Below are positions 44,767-53,530 of a stretch of DNA of 64,000 nt, piece after piece. The stretch spans positions 185,689,729-185,753,728 of the forward strand of contig OW386287.2 of assembly GCA_936432065.2 (NCBI GenBank), written 5' to 3'. The notes below the pieces were generated by a model. That model had not been told where the DNA came from. It saw nothing but the letters and a program-made list of their open reading frames with translations, and searched no databases. The first letter of the stretch is position 1. Every line of letters begins with the position of its first letter. The DNA is from Rutpela maculata (lineage: Eukaryota > Arthropoda > Insecta > Coleoptera > Cerambycidae). Made by a program: the position numbers and the translations under genes.

Positions 44767-46176
44767 ATGCCAGATAGAGCTCAACCAGAGCCAGTTCAAC
44801 CAGTGCCACCGGCACCAACCGAACAACAACTACAACAGCAACAACTACAACAGCAACAACTACAACAACAACAACCTCAACCAGAGCAAATTGAGCCTTA
44901 CAAGCTCTCTGAGATATTTTCTCTAATACCTGAATTCGATGGCAATGCCATTAATTTACAAACATTCCTCAACTCCTGTCATTGCGCCCAAAGCATGGCA
45001 ATTGGAGATCAAAAAATTCTTTTGACCGTCCACATAAAAAATAAATTGAAAGGCAAAGCTGCCGAATTAATAAATTCTCGCAACCCTGGCACCTGGCCAG
45101 AAATAAAAGCACTTTTAGAAACTCATTTTGGAGATTCTCGAGATTTAACGGCCCTAATTCAGGACCTGCAGCGCATTCACCAATTGCCAGGTGAATCCGC
45201 TCTAACATTTGTTTCGCGTTTACAAACGCACAATGCGAAAATGCACGCTGCAGTGCAAAAGCAAACTCTCACGACAACGCAAAGAGCTGCACAATCAGAT
45301 CTCATCGAAACGATGACACTTAATAATTTACTAACGGGCTTAGAACCAAACTTAGGCCGCATCATTCGTGCTAGCAATCCTCCTAGTATACTAAAAGCCG
45401 TTAGCAGAATCCGTAGAGAGCTACAACTTTCCTACTTCGAATCACAGAAATTCCCAAAAAATAACCAAGTAAAAAGTACAATGCCTCCTCAACAAAAACG
45501 ACCACAAGGTCCCAATTTGAAACAAAAATTTTGTTCATTTTGTAAAAGAAATGGACATGTAATAAGCGAATGCCGCACAAGGCAACAATCGCAAATAAGG
45601 CCAACAACGTCACAAAATTTTCAAAGACCAAATTATCAAGGAAACCCAAATTTTCACAATTTTTCTCAAACCAATCAATTTAATCAGAGGACATTTCCTC
45701 AAAATAATCAATCTAGTCAACCACAACAAAACAGGCCCTCAGCTATAAGGCCGAACCCGAATTTCAACCAACAAAGACCCTCTGCTATTCAACCAAACCC
45801 AAATTTCAACCGTTTTAATCAACAAAAAACGCACCATTTAAATTACGAACCTTATGAAAACCAATGCGATTTTAATCAATACAGTGACTATTCTTCTGAT
45901 TACCAAACTGCAGAAGATACTTACGAAAATTATAACTTTGAAACTAACCAAAATTTCCAAGAGAATTATACAGCTAATTCTCAATACGAACAGTACGAGG
46001 ATTATACTGCTAATCCTCAGGATTTTCGATTAGATCCGGAGTACCCCACGGATACTCCGACACAACAAACAAACCAATTCGAATCAATTACGGAACTAGA
46101 AACTCAAGTACAAACTATGAACCTCAACGACAGTTTCGACCCAATGCTGAATTTCCCAGAACAGACGTTCATGTAA
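44767..46176 (+). CDS. gag: Gag polyprotein
   Basis: 469 codons, intact. This is the structural protein expected to form the particle and bind genomic RNA. The N-terminus has a Gln-rich tract (about residues 20-45), then a conserved-looking region (about 50-235) with LIPEFDG and LKGKAAELI, typical of retrotransposon Gag. A single CCHC zinc knuckle C-SF-C-KRNG-H-VISE-C lies at about 256-269. The C-terminal 200 residues are rich in Asn, Gln, Tyr and Pro and include two YTAN motifs (about 401 and 413) encoded by hairpins 4 and 5. The start is the first ATG of the long frame (context AAAATGCC) after a ~520-base leader. It overlaps the pol frame by about 160 bp. Confidence 0.95.
   Translation: MPDRAQPEPVQPVPPAPTEQQLQQQQLQQQQLQQQQPQPEQIEPYKLSEIFSLIPEFDGNAINLQTFLNSCHCAQSMAIGDQKILLTVHIKNKLKGKAAELINSRNPGTWPEIKALLETHFGDSRDLTALIQDLQRIHQLPGESALTFVSRLQTHNAKMHAAVQKQTLTTTQRAAQSDLIETMTLNNLLTGLEPNLGRIIRASNPPSILKAVSRIRRELQLSYFESQKFPKNNQVKSTMPPQQKRPQGPNLKQKFCSFCKRNGHVISECRTRQQSQIRPTTSQNFQRPNYQGNPNFHNFSQTNQFNQRTFPQNNQSSQPQQNRPSAIRPNPNFNQQRPSAIQPNPNFNRFNQQKTHHLNYEPYENQCDFNQYSDYSSDYQTAEDTYENYNFETNQNFQENYTANSQYEQYEDYTANPQDFRLDPEYPTDTPTQQTNQFESITELETQVQTMNLNDSFDPMLNFPEQTFM
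45961..45982 (+). other. gag hairpin 4, loop TACAGC
   Basis: 8-bp perfect stem GAGAATTA/TAATTCTC around TACAGC (45969-45974), inside gag. It codes for part of ENYTANSQ. Its 3' arm supplies a TAA stop in the pol frame (45975-45977). Confidence 0.8.
45997..46018 (+). other. gag hairpin 5, loop TACTGC
   Basis: 8-bp perfect stem GAGGATTA/TAATCCTC around TACTGC (46005-46010), inside gag, coding for part of EDYTANPQ. Its 3' arm carries the last TAA in the pol frame (46011-46013), so the gag-pol overlap begins directly after this hairpin. Confidence 0.8.
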
Positions 46177-49100
46177 ATACGCTTTCCCATACCCTATTAA
46201 CTGTCAATTCAAAAAATCTCTATTATATGAAGGATGCAACTGGTAAATTTAAAATTCTAATTGACACAGGCGCAGGTATATCAATTTTTAAACCTAAAAC
46301 AGCTGAAAATTACAGACGTAGATCTCCTGAAAATGTAATCATACAGGGTATCACTGATCAAAAAATTTATATCAACGAATCTGTTCTCATCCCCTTTTCA
46401 AATGAGTCACACAAAGTTTATATCTATAATCTAGATATAGATTTCGATGGATTATTAGGCGCAGACTTCCTAGAACATTACGAATGCAAAGTAGACTTTA
46501 AAAATAAACAACTAGTCACAAATTTCAAAACCGTACCACTATTTAAAGTTATGGAAGAAACTACAGTAAATTTACCTTTACAACCAACTATTAATTCTGA
46601 TACAAAAAATTCGAATTTAAGCAACATCAAAAATTTTATTTCTATTGAACCTCGCATGGAAAAAATTTGTAAACTAAAATGTAACCTGCGAAATACCGAG
46701 GCTATACTGTTAGCCCAGGAAAACGAAAGGGTACGCTTACCGAATGCTCTCGTAAAAATCGATAGCAATGGAGAATTTTTAACCTCAATTATAAACGCGA
46801 ATGCAATACCAAAAACGGTAAATTTCTCGAACCTCGAACTAGAACCAGTACAAAAATTCAAATCAATTTTTAATTTAAATACTCAAAATTCCGACAAACA
46901 TCCACAGACAGACAGATCCTTCGAAATTAGGAACGAATTGCGCTTGGATCATCTAAACGAAGAAGAGGCTGAAATAGTAACGCAGCTTTGTTTAGACTTT
47001 CAAGATATATTCTATTTGGAAGGAGACAATTTAACCTTTACTAATGAAATTAAGCATTCCATTGATACGAACGATTCAAAACCGGTTTTCACAAAGTCAT
47101 ATCGCTACCCTCATATCCATAAAGAGGAAGTCAAAACACAAGTCTCTAATATGCTTGATCAAGGCATCATTAGACCTTCGATTTCTCCCTGGTCCTCTCC
47201 GGTTTGGGTTGTACCAAAAAAACTCGACGCCTCCGGTAAACAAAAATGGCGAGTTGTAGTGGATTACAGAAAACTCAACGAACTGACTATTGACGATAAA
47301 TACCCGCTACCCAATATTTCCGACCTCCTCGATCAATTAGGCAAATGTCAATATTTTACAACTTTGGACTTAGCCTCCGGATTTCACCAAATCGAGATTG
47401 ATGCAAAAGATATTCAAAAAACTGCTTTCACAGTTGAAAATGGTCATTTTGAATTCGTAAGAATGCCTTTTGGACTTAAGAATGCTCCATCAACATTTCA
47501 AAGAGTGATGGATAACATTTTATTAGGTATCCAAAATGAACGATGTCTCGTCTATATGGACGATATTATTGTTTACTCCCCTACTATTCACGAGCATATT
47601 TCTCGATTAACAGAAGTTTTCAAAAGATTACAGAAAGCCAATCTCAAAATTCAACCCGACAAATGCGAGTTTCTCCGCAAAGAAGTCGCTTATTTAGGAC
47701 ATCTCATTACAAAAGACGGCGTAAAACCGAATCCTTCGAAAGTTGACGCTATTCTAAATTTCCCTCAACCAAAGAATCAAAAAGAAATTAAATCATTTCT
47801 AGGCTTAGCCGGATATTATAGGCGCTTTATCCCTAATTTCTCCAAGATAACCAAGCCCTTAACAAAACTACTACAAAAAGACGTACCATTTCTCTTCAAC
47901 AATGATTGTATAAATTCTTTTCAAAATTTGAAACAAACATTAACGACAACTCCGATATTAATCTACCCTAACTTTGATGAACCTTTCGTTCTAACCACTG
48001 ATGCGAGCGCATTTGCCGTCGGCTCAGTGCTGAGCCAGGGGCCTATTGGCAAAGATTTACCCATTGCCTATGCTTCTAGAACCTTGTGCAGTGCAGAAAC
48101 TAAATATTCAACGATTGAACGCGAGCTTTTATCGATAGTATGGAGTGTAAAGCACTTTAGACCATATCTGTATGGTAGAAAGTTTAAGCTTGTAACCGAC
48201 CACAGACCACTCACCTGGCTATTCTCTATAAAAGACCCAGGAAGCAGACTTGCCCGTTGGCGACTCAAATTAGAAGAGTACGACTACGAAATAATTTATA
48301 AACCAGGCAAAATCAATAAGAACGCGGACGCACTTTCCAGAATCAAAATTAATCATTTTTCCGAATGTTCCAAATTCTATTCAAAGGTCCTAGCCGCGAA
48401 TGACGACGAGTCAGACGACGACGAAAACCCAGACAATAACAACGAAATCACTAACGAACAAATTTCCCGAGAATTTGAAACTTTCACCAACCTATATAAA
48501 ACAACATCTTTAATAGACTATTCAAAAATCAAAGCCTCAAACAAACAACTCTTATACCGAGAACATAAAGATATTATAACCTTCTTCCAACAAAATAACT
48601 TACAAGACCTACATCACAAAATTATTGAGGACATATTCGAAGAAAACCCCGAATTTCATAACGATAAAATCAATATTGTATCGAGCAAAACAGTCAGACA
48701 TAGGAGATATTTTATCATTCCCCTACCGTTTGATATCGAATCCGTAATTGAACATTTATTTTTGGTATTATTTAAAAACCAAGATATTCTAGATCTCTCT
48801 AAGACATACTTTGTCGAAAATAACTTAGACCTCCCCATTCTTGAAATCCTATCATTCATTTTTGCAGAAAAAGACTTAAAAGTAGTAATTTGTCAAGATA
48901 TCGTCAGAACTGCCGACGAAGATGAAATTCCAATTATATTGGAGCAAAATCATTTTGGTAAAAATAATCTACATCGCGGAATAAATGAAACGATTAGAAG
49001 AATTAGAGAAAAATACACTTGGCAAGGTCTAACTAAAGACGTTGAAAATTTTATAAAAAATTGCGAAACTTGCCAAAAGACTAAAGTATGCCGGAAAAAC

Positions 49101-49949
49101 CTTAATAACCCTCTAGTAGTCACAGAAACCCCAAGAACACCATTCGAAAGAATTAATATCGATTTATTTGAATTCCCAACTCGAAATTACGCTTTAACTA
49201 TTCGCGACGAGTTAACTAAATTTACACAAGCCTATGCAGTCCCGGACAAATCCGCAAAATCCGTCGTAAATACCTTGTTGTTATACTTTCAACATTACGG
49301 CACCCCGCTAAGAATCCATTGCGATTACGGTGGCGAATTTGACAACCGTTTGCTCAAAGATCTCTGCACCCTCTACGACATAAAACTGACGTATTCAAGC
49401 GTAGGACATCCCCAATCGAACGGATCCATAGAAAGATTTCATGCTACTCTAGCTGAAATGATAAGAATTCATAAAACTGAAAATCCGAACGAACATCCTT
49501 TCACAATTTTACCATATGCAGTAATATGCTATAACAATTCAGTAAATAAAACACACGGTTTCACCCCATACGAACTTGTATTTGGACATACGTCCAACAG
49601 ACCACCTGAAACTTTGTATAACCAAAAAGAGTTAATAACCAAATACGTTAGGGATTTAAACAACAGAATATCTCACTACTATAAAATAGCCCGTAGTCGA
49701 ACGCAAGCTCAAAAGGAGAAAGCGAAAGTTCGCTTTGATAGAAATGTTCCCCAAAAACGACCCGAATACAAAATAGGTGACTTAGTTTACGTAAAAGAAT
49801 CACAAATCAAAAACAAATTGCAAAACAAATTTAACGGTCCTTTTAAAATAAAAGAAATTTTTCAAAATTCTGCTACCTTATTAAACCTCGAAACGAAACA
49901 AGAAACCAAAGTAAATTTTGATAGAATGAAACCATATACTGAAAATTAA
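46014..49949 (+). CDS. pol: Pol polyprotein: protease, reverse transcriptase, RNase H, integrase
   Basis: The frame opens at 46014 after a TAA; the first ATG is at 46227 and 1240 codons follow from there, intact. It is in the -1 frame relative to gag, so it is probably made by -1 frameshifting in 46014-46176. No canonical X-XXY-YYZ heptamer was found there, and reinitiation at 46227 is the alternative. Residues from the ATG: aspartic protease DTGAG at 13-17; reverse transcriptase with PKK, FGLKNAPSTFQ and catalytic YMDD at 443-446; RNase H beginning near TDAS (591) with IEREL and TDHRPL; integrase zinc finger H909, H916, C946, C949; catalytic D979, D1033 and E1069 (D-x35-E). All catalytic residues are present. 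Acts in replication and insertion of the element. Confidence 0.95.
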   Translation, partial: SSGFSIRSGVPHGYSDTTNKPIRINYGTRNSSTNYEPQRQFRPNAEFPRTDVHVNTLSHTLLTVNSKNLYYMKDATGKFKILIDTGAGISIFKPKTAENYRRRSPENVIIQGITDQKIYINESVLIPFSNESHKVYIYNLDIDFDGLLGADFLEHYECKVDFKNKQLVTNFKTVPLFKVMEETTVNLPLQPTINSDTKNSNLSNIKNFISIEPRMEKICKLKCNLRNTEAILLAQENERVRLPNALVKIDSNGEFLTSIINANAIPKTVNFSNLELEPVQKFKSIFNLNTQNSDKHPQTDRSFEIRNELRLDHLNEEEAEIVTQLCLDFQDIFYLEGDNLTFTNEIKHSIDTNDSKPVFTKSYRYPHIHKEEVKTQVSNMLDQGIIRPSISPWSSPVWVVPKKLDASGKQKWRVVVDYRKLNELTIDDKYPLPNISDLLDQLGKCQYFTTLDLASGFHQIEIDAKDIQKTAFTVENGHFEFVRMPFGLKNAPSTFQRVMDNILLGIQNERCLVYMDDIIVYSPTIHEHISRLTEVFKRLQKANLKIQPDKCEFLRKEVAYLGHLITKDGVKPNPSKVDAILNFPQPKNQKEIKSFLGLAGYYRRFIPNFSKITKPLTKLLQKDVPFLFNNDCINSFQNLKQTLTTTPILIYPNFDEPFVLTTDASAFAVGSVLSQGPIGKDLPIAYASRTLCSAETKYSTIERELLSIVWSVKHFRPYLYGRKFKLVTDHRPLTWLFSIKDPGSRLARWRLKLEEYDYEIIYKPGKINKNADALSRIKINHFSECSKFYSKVLAANDDESDDDENPDNNNEITNEQISREFETFTNLYKTTSLIDYSKIKASNKQLLYREHKDIITFFQQNNLQDLHHKIIEDIFEENPEFHNDKINIVSSKTVRHRRYFIIPLPFDIESVIEHLFLVLFKNQDILDLSKTYFVENNLDLPILEILSFIFAEKDLKVVICQDIVRTADEDEIPIILEQNHFGKNNLHRGINETIRRIREKYTWQGLTKDVENFIKNCETCQKTKVCRKNLNNPLVVTETPRTPFERINIDLFEFPTRNYALTIRDELTKFTQAYAVPDKSAKSVVNTLLLYFQHYGTPLRIHCDYGGEFDNRLLKDLCTLYDIKLTYSSVGHPQSNGSIERFHATLAEMIRIHKTENPNEHPFTILPYAVICYNNSVNKTHGFTPYELVFGHTSNRPPETLYNQKELITKYVRDLNNRISHYYKIARSRTQAQKEKAKVRFDRNVPQKRPEYKIGDLVYVKESQIKNKLQNKFNGPFKIKEIFQNSATLLNLETKQETKVNFDRMKPYTEN

Positions 49950-49961
49950 ATTTATTTTCAG

Positions 49962-51801
49962 GTTTCTCCTGCTGTTCGGATCAGCACTCTGTCAATACAA
50001 AATTATCCCAATCAATAACACCGTTGGTGTATACTACCACCAAGACACGGACATCGTGGTGACAAATGACAAATGGACTCTACTAGTGCATAAAAACATT
50101 TCATCCCTCAAACTAGCTTTTGACAAAAATCAAAATATCTTAGACAGAATCCTGTACACTCTCCATAATGGTGATCATAAGTCAATTATTTTTACGAGTG
50201 AAATTAAAACAGACTTTAACCTTTTAACACAAATATCCAACTCTATAAAAATGAAATTTGACGAAATCTTTTCAGATACAAAAAGATATAAACGAGGAAT
50301 ACTTAACGGTATCGGTACAATATTCAAATCCATAACTGGTAACCTAGATGCTGAAGATGGCCAGTACTATACTAATTGTATAAATAAACTAAATAATGAC
50401 GAACATCAATTGGAAAACTTAATCAAAAATCAAATTTCAGTTACAACTTCTGTTATTAAAAACTTCAACTCGACTATACAAAAATTACAAATTGACGAGG
50501 AAACCTTTAACAAAGATCTCGAAGAAATAGAACACACAATTCAAACAATGATTCAAGCTATCGAGGCTGCTCACATAAAACTAAAATTTTTATACATTTC
50601 CGAACAATTAATGGCAAGCTATTTGTATATCGAAGATAATTTAAACGACATTCTAAATTCAATAACATTTGCCAGACTAGGAATCATTCACACGTCAATC
50701 ATAACCCCTAATCATTTGGTAACAGCATTACAAGAAATTTCACAGAGCTTACGAAGGAACAATTTGCCTCTCCCCATTAAATTATCGGCAGTTGCTAAGT
50801 ATTTGGATATTATTGAATTACAAGCGTTTCAAATGGATTCTAACTTAGTATTTGTTTTAACAATACCACTTGTTGAACCCCAAAATTATAACACCTATCG
50901 CCTATATCCTATCCCGATACTTGATAACAGAACTGGTCTACATCATATTTTATCTATTTCACAAAAATATATCGCGAGAGATGATGATTCTTTGATGTAC
51001 ATACCTATACAAAATTTGAAAGAATGCAAACCACTTTATTTTGGAACCAAACTATGTTCTAACCTGTTTGCATATCCTATCGACCAAAATGCCATATGTG
51101 AAGCCAGAATACTAAAACCATTGCCAAAACTTCCAGAGAACTGTCAAACTTCCTTCATTATTAGTCAGGGATACAACGTCCAAGAACTTGAAGACAACAC
51201 ATGGCTAGTAATTAATTCCGAACCACTTCACATTACCATCAACTGTCCAAAGAGAGAATCCACAACAGAGTTAATCAACAAAAATTCCATCATCAAACTA
51301 CAACCAGGATGTTACGCCTATGCAGGCATTACTCGAATACAAGCCAGTGCCAAAGACTTCTCCGAAATTAAAGACAATTCACATCCTATCCAAATTCCTT
51401 TTGAATGCTGTAATCACATGCCCGACAAAATCGAAATTCCAAAATTAAAACCACTCAAATTAAACAATCTCGACGTAGAAGATCTAAATATTGCAAAAAC
51501 CAAATTGGACCAATATTCCAAAGACCTGGATGACCTCATAAACGAGCCTTTTGTGACCAAACACGTATCTTGGTTCACGTATTTCATAATCACTCTCATC
51601 ATCCTGTTAGTTGTACTTTACATAACTTGTAAATGCAGAAGAAGAAGATGTAGAGCATTGCGAATCCAACCCTCAACGGACAACCCTCCTTCACCTCCTT
51701 CAGAGCGAAGCAGAGTATTCACCAAATTTCCTAGACTTATCCCTCCAAGAAAGCGACCCGGTATTAAACCTCAAGAAGAAGAGGACATCGAGTTAACATA
51801 G
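49962..51801 (+). CDS. env: Env glycoprotein (baculovirus F-like errantivirus envelope)
   Basis: About 612 codons, intact, opening right after a splice acceptor (TTTATTTTCAG, AG at 49960-49961). It has no ATG near its 5' end; the start is expected from the leader mini-exon at 44415. The first residues after the acceptor are strongly hydrophobic (FLLLFGSALC), a signal peptide. A dibasic furin-type site KRYKR ends at about residue 111 and is followed by a Gly-rich hydrophobic fusion-peptide-like segment and the ITGNLD motif, as in F-type envelope proteins of errantiviruses. The ectodomain has several Cys and N-glycosylation sites. One transmembrane segment (about 539-557) precedes a basic, Pro/Arg-rich cytoplasmic tail of about 55 residues. 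No frame break was found. Confidence 0.92.
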
Positions 51802-52040
51802 ACTTTCATATGTGGAGTTTTACCCTTGTCTATTAATTTAGACCATTGTATTTTATTCTTATTACATTTATGTAATGTATTACTCACTTATTATTATTAT
51901 CATTTACCAATTTTAACTTTTATGTATTTTATTATTTTGCTTTGTATTCATTCAACATTGTTTCAATTTATTTTGCATTATATTCATTTAACATTTCTAA
52001 CAATTTTCAAAAGTTGCTGCATAACATCAACTTTTTTATT
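51802..52040 (+). other. 3' untranslated region of the errantivirus
   Basis: T-rich sequence between env and the polypurine tract. The open frame at 51826-52080 is composition-driven and crosses into the LTR; it is not taken as a gene. Confidence 0.6.
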
Positions 52041-52051
52041 AAGGGGGAAGT
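52041..52051 (+). promoter_or_regulatory. polypurine tract
   Basis: AAGGGGGAAG directly before the 3' LTR is the expected plus-strand primer site for reverse transcription. Confidence 0.85.
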
Positions 52052-52413
52052 TGTTATATAAAATTATATGCTTATTATAAAGACTTAGTAATAACAAACC
52101 TTCACAGGTATATCATATTACATGATAACGACTTCTCTTATTAATCGCTTATCTTAGAGATATTATATTTCACCTTTGTTTCTCACATTTTATGCTGACT
52201 GTCGAATTGCATTTCCTTTGTTCTATATTTTGCTTACTCAGGTTCTGTATGTTATAAATACTACTAGACATGCTTTGTAAAGCCAGTTATTAAACTCACT
52301 TAGAATGAAACACTTCTAATTATTATTCTAATTCCTTCTCCAAGAGCCAACGTTGGCTCCATTAAATAAATAAATCCTTTTTAAAAAGTCACTCATGTGA
52401 ACCGTGATCTAAC
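52052..52413 (+). repeat. 3' LTR
   Basis: 362 bp, apparently identical to 43865-44226. After its last shared base the flank reads CGTGGAAATT, whereas the 5' copy continues ATTGGCGCAG into the primer site. No target duplication with the 5' flank. Confidence 0.95.
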
Positions 52414-52445
52414 CGTGGAAATTGAATAAAACTAGATTAAAAACC

Positions 52446-52510
52446 AACCAATTTGAAAAATCTCACGTTTACATTTTTCTCTTGTAATCTAGATGCAAAA
52501 ATAAAAATAG
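52446..52510 (-). repeat. right inverted arm flanking the errantivirus
   Basis: Reverse complement of much of 43550-43655 ('caaccaatttgaaaaatctc', 'gtttacatttttctcttg', 'tctagatgcaaaaataaaaa'). The repeat was already in place as a foldback, or was brought here by rearrangement, when the errantivirus inserted. Confidence 0.75.
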
Positions 52511-52590
52511 CCCTCAAGTAGTCTCAAAAAAATTTTAAAACTACGCAGCCGTATTTAAAATTGTCTCTAGAATCCAAAAATGTAAAAATA

Positions 52591-52769
52591 TACAGGGTGT
52601 TCCATTTAAAATTGCAGTCGTCATTTCCGGGGAAACTGGAAATGATGGAGTGTCAAATTATGAAAAATTTGCTCTTTTTTGGTATATATTACCCCTGCCA
52701 AATTTAAGACTTATGTCTTGAAAACTCTTTAAATTATAGCTTGTCTAATGATTCTGTTGACACCCGGTA
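52591..52769. mobile_element. 179-bp MITE, TSD TA
   Basis: Ends TACAGGGTGTTCC and, reverse-complemented, TACCGGGTGTCAA. TA flanks on both sides (52589-52590 and 52770-52771). Size, ends and TA duplication suggest a Tc1/mariner-type MITE. A related single end (TATACCGGATGTCTCAA) occurs near 59532. Confidence 0.6.
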
Positions 52770-53530
52770 TACTAGTGACCAAATTCAAAAGTTTAAAAAT
52801 GCAAGTTGGGGAACTCACAACTGTCTGCAGTGTCTTAAACAGAAAGAATCTTTATTTTTCATTTAAAAGAACTTTGCTTTAAAACCTCAAAAATAAGCCA
52901 TTCTTCTTAAATTTTATTAATAATAACAATAATAACTTGTTAAACTAAAAAACAAAGGCTGAATAAAATATGTAAATTACGACATACAATTTATCAAATC
53001 TGAAAGGAGATAGAGTGAGACAGTGAGAAAAGCAGAGAGTGAAATAGTGCAGGAGAGAAACACACACTCACATATACACAGAGAGAGGGGAGGAGACAGA
53101 GAGAGAGAAAAAAGAGACGTTATAAGAAAATATTGATTATTTATAGTGGATTAAAAATTAAAAAATTTCATACTTTTAAGATGTTTAATTATAGAAATTA
53201 TGAAAAGGGTTGGAGAAAGTTAGTACGTGCAAAAAGTGTTGGCAGTGGAGAAATGAGAGGGCCAAAACATTAAGAGAAACATGAGAAAGAGTGGTCCGGC
53301 ACGCCCGCTTTTTGCGCGTCTGTAGCTCTAATTTTGAAAACATAATTTTAACATGTATTTATTGCTTGAATTAGTTATAAAAAACAGTTTGAAATATGAC
53401 TACAGATTCTACAAACTATGAAACGAAGGAAAAATGTATTTTTTTTTAAGAAATATTTGACTTATCCACTCTATCTAGCTGAATTATATTAACTAATATT
53501 ATTTCACACTCGCGATTCTCTGAGCAATAT
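52770..53530. other. no gene; purine-rich low complexity
   Basis: 53004-53117 is a GA-rich low-complexity tract ('gagagagaaaaaagag'). A 25-bp word at 53259-53283 repeats 43604-43628 directly. Nothing else identified. Confidence 0.45.

Larger units (their letters stand above)
43865..52413 (+). mobile_element. complete errantivirus (env-bearing Ty3/gypsy LTR element)
   Basis: An 8.5-kb element with two 362-bp LTRs that look identical by eye. Inside are a tRNA-Ser-type primer site, gag, pol in the -1 frame, env in a third block, and a polypurine tract. All three frames are uninterrupted. Gene order protease, reverse transcriptase, RNase H, integrase, env and the primer type place it in the 17.6/297/TED-like errantivirus group (established family knowledge). 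Identical LTRs imply recent insertion. No target-site duplication is visible: 5' flank ends AGTA, 3' flank begins CGTG. The element lies between inverted arms of an older repeat (43550-43655 and 52446-52510). Confidence 0.95.

Noticed and set aside
45951..45957. AAATTTC as the gag-pol slippery site
   Set aside because: It is in the right phase, but the pol frame has TAA at 45975 and 46011 downstream of it.
46478..48859. Antisense frames within gag-pol
   Set aside because: Shadows of the pol reading frame; no independent motif.
51826..52080. 84-codon frame after env as an accessory gene
   Set aside because: T-rich, low complexity, and it crosses the polypurine tract into the 3' LTR.
53004..53117. 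Regulatory GA-rich element
   Set aside because: Simple low-complexity purine tract with no further support.
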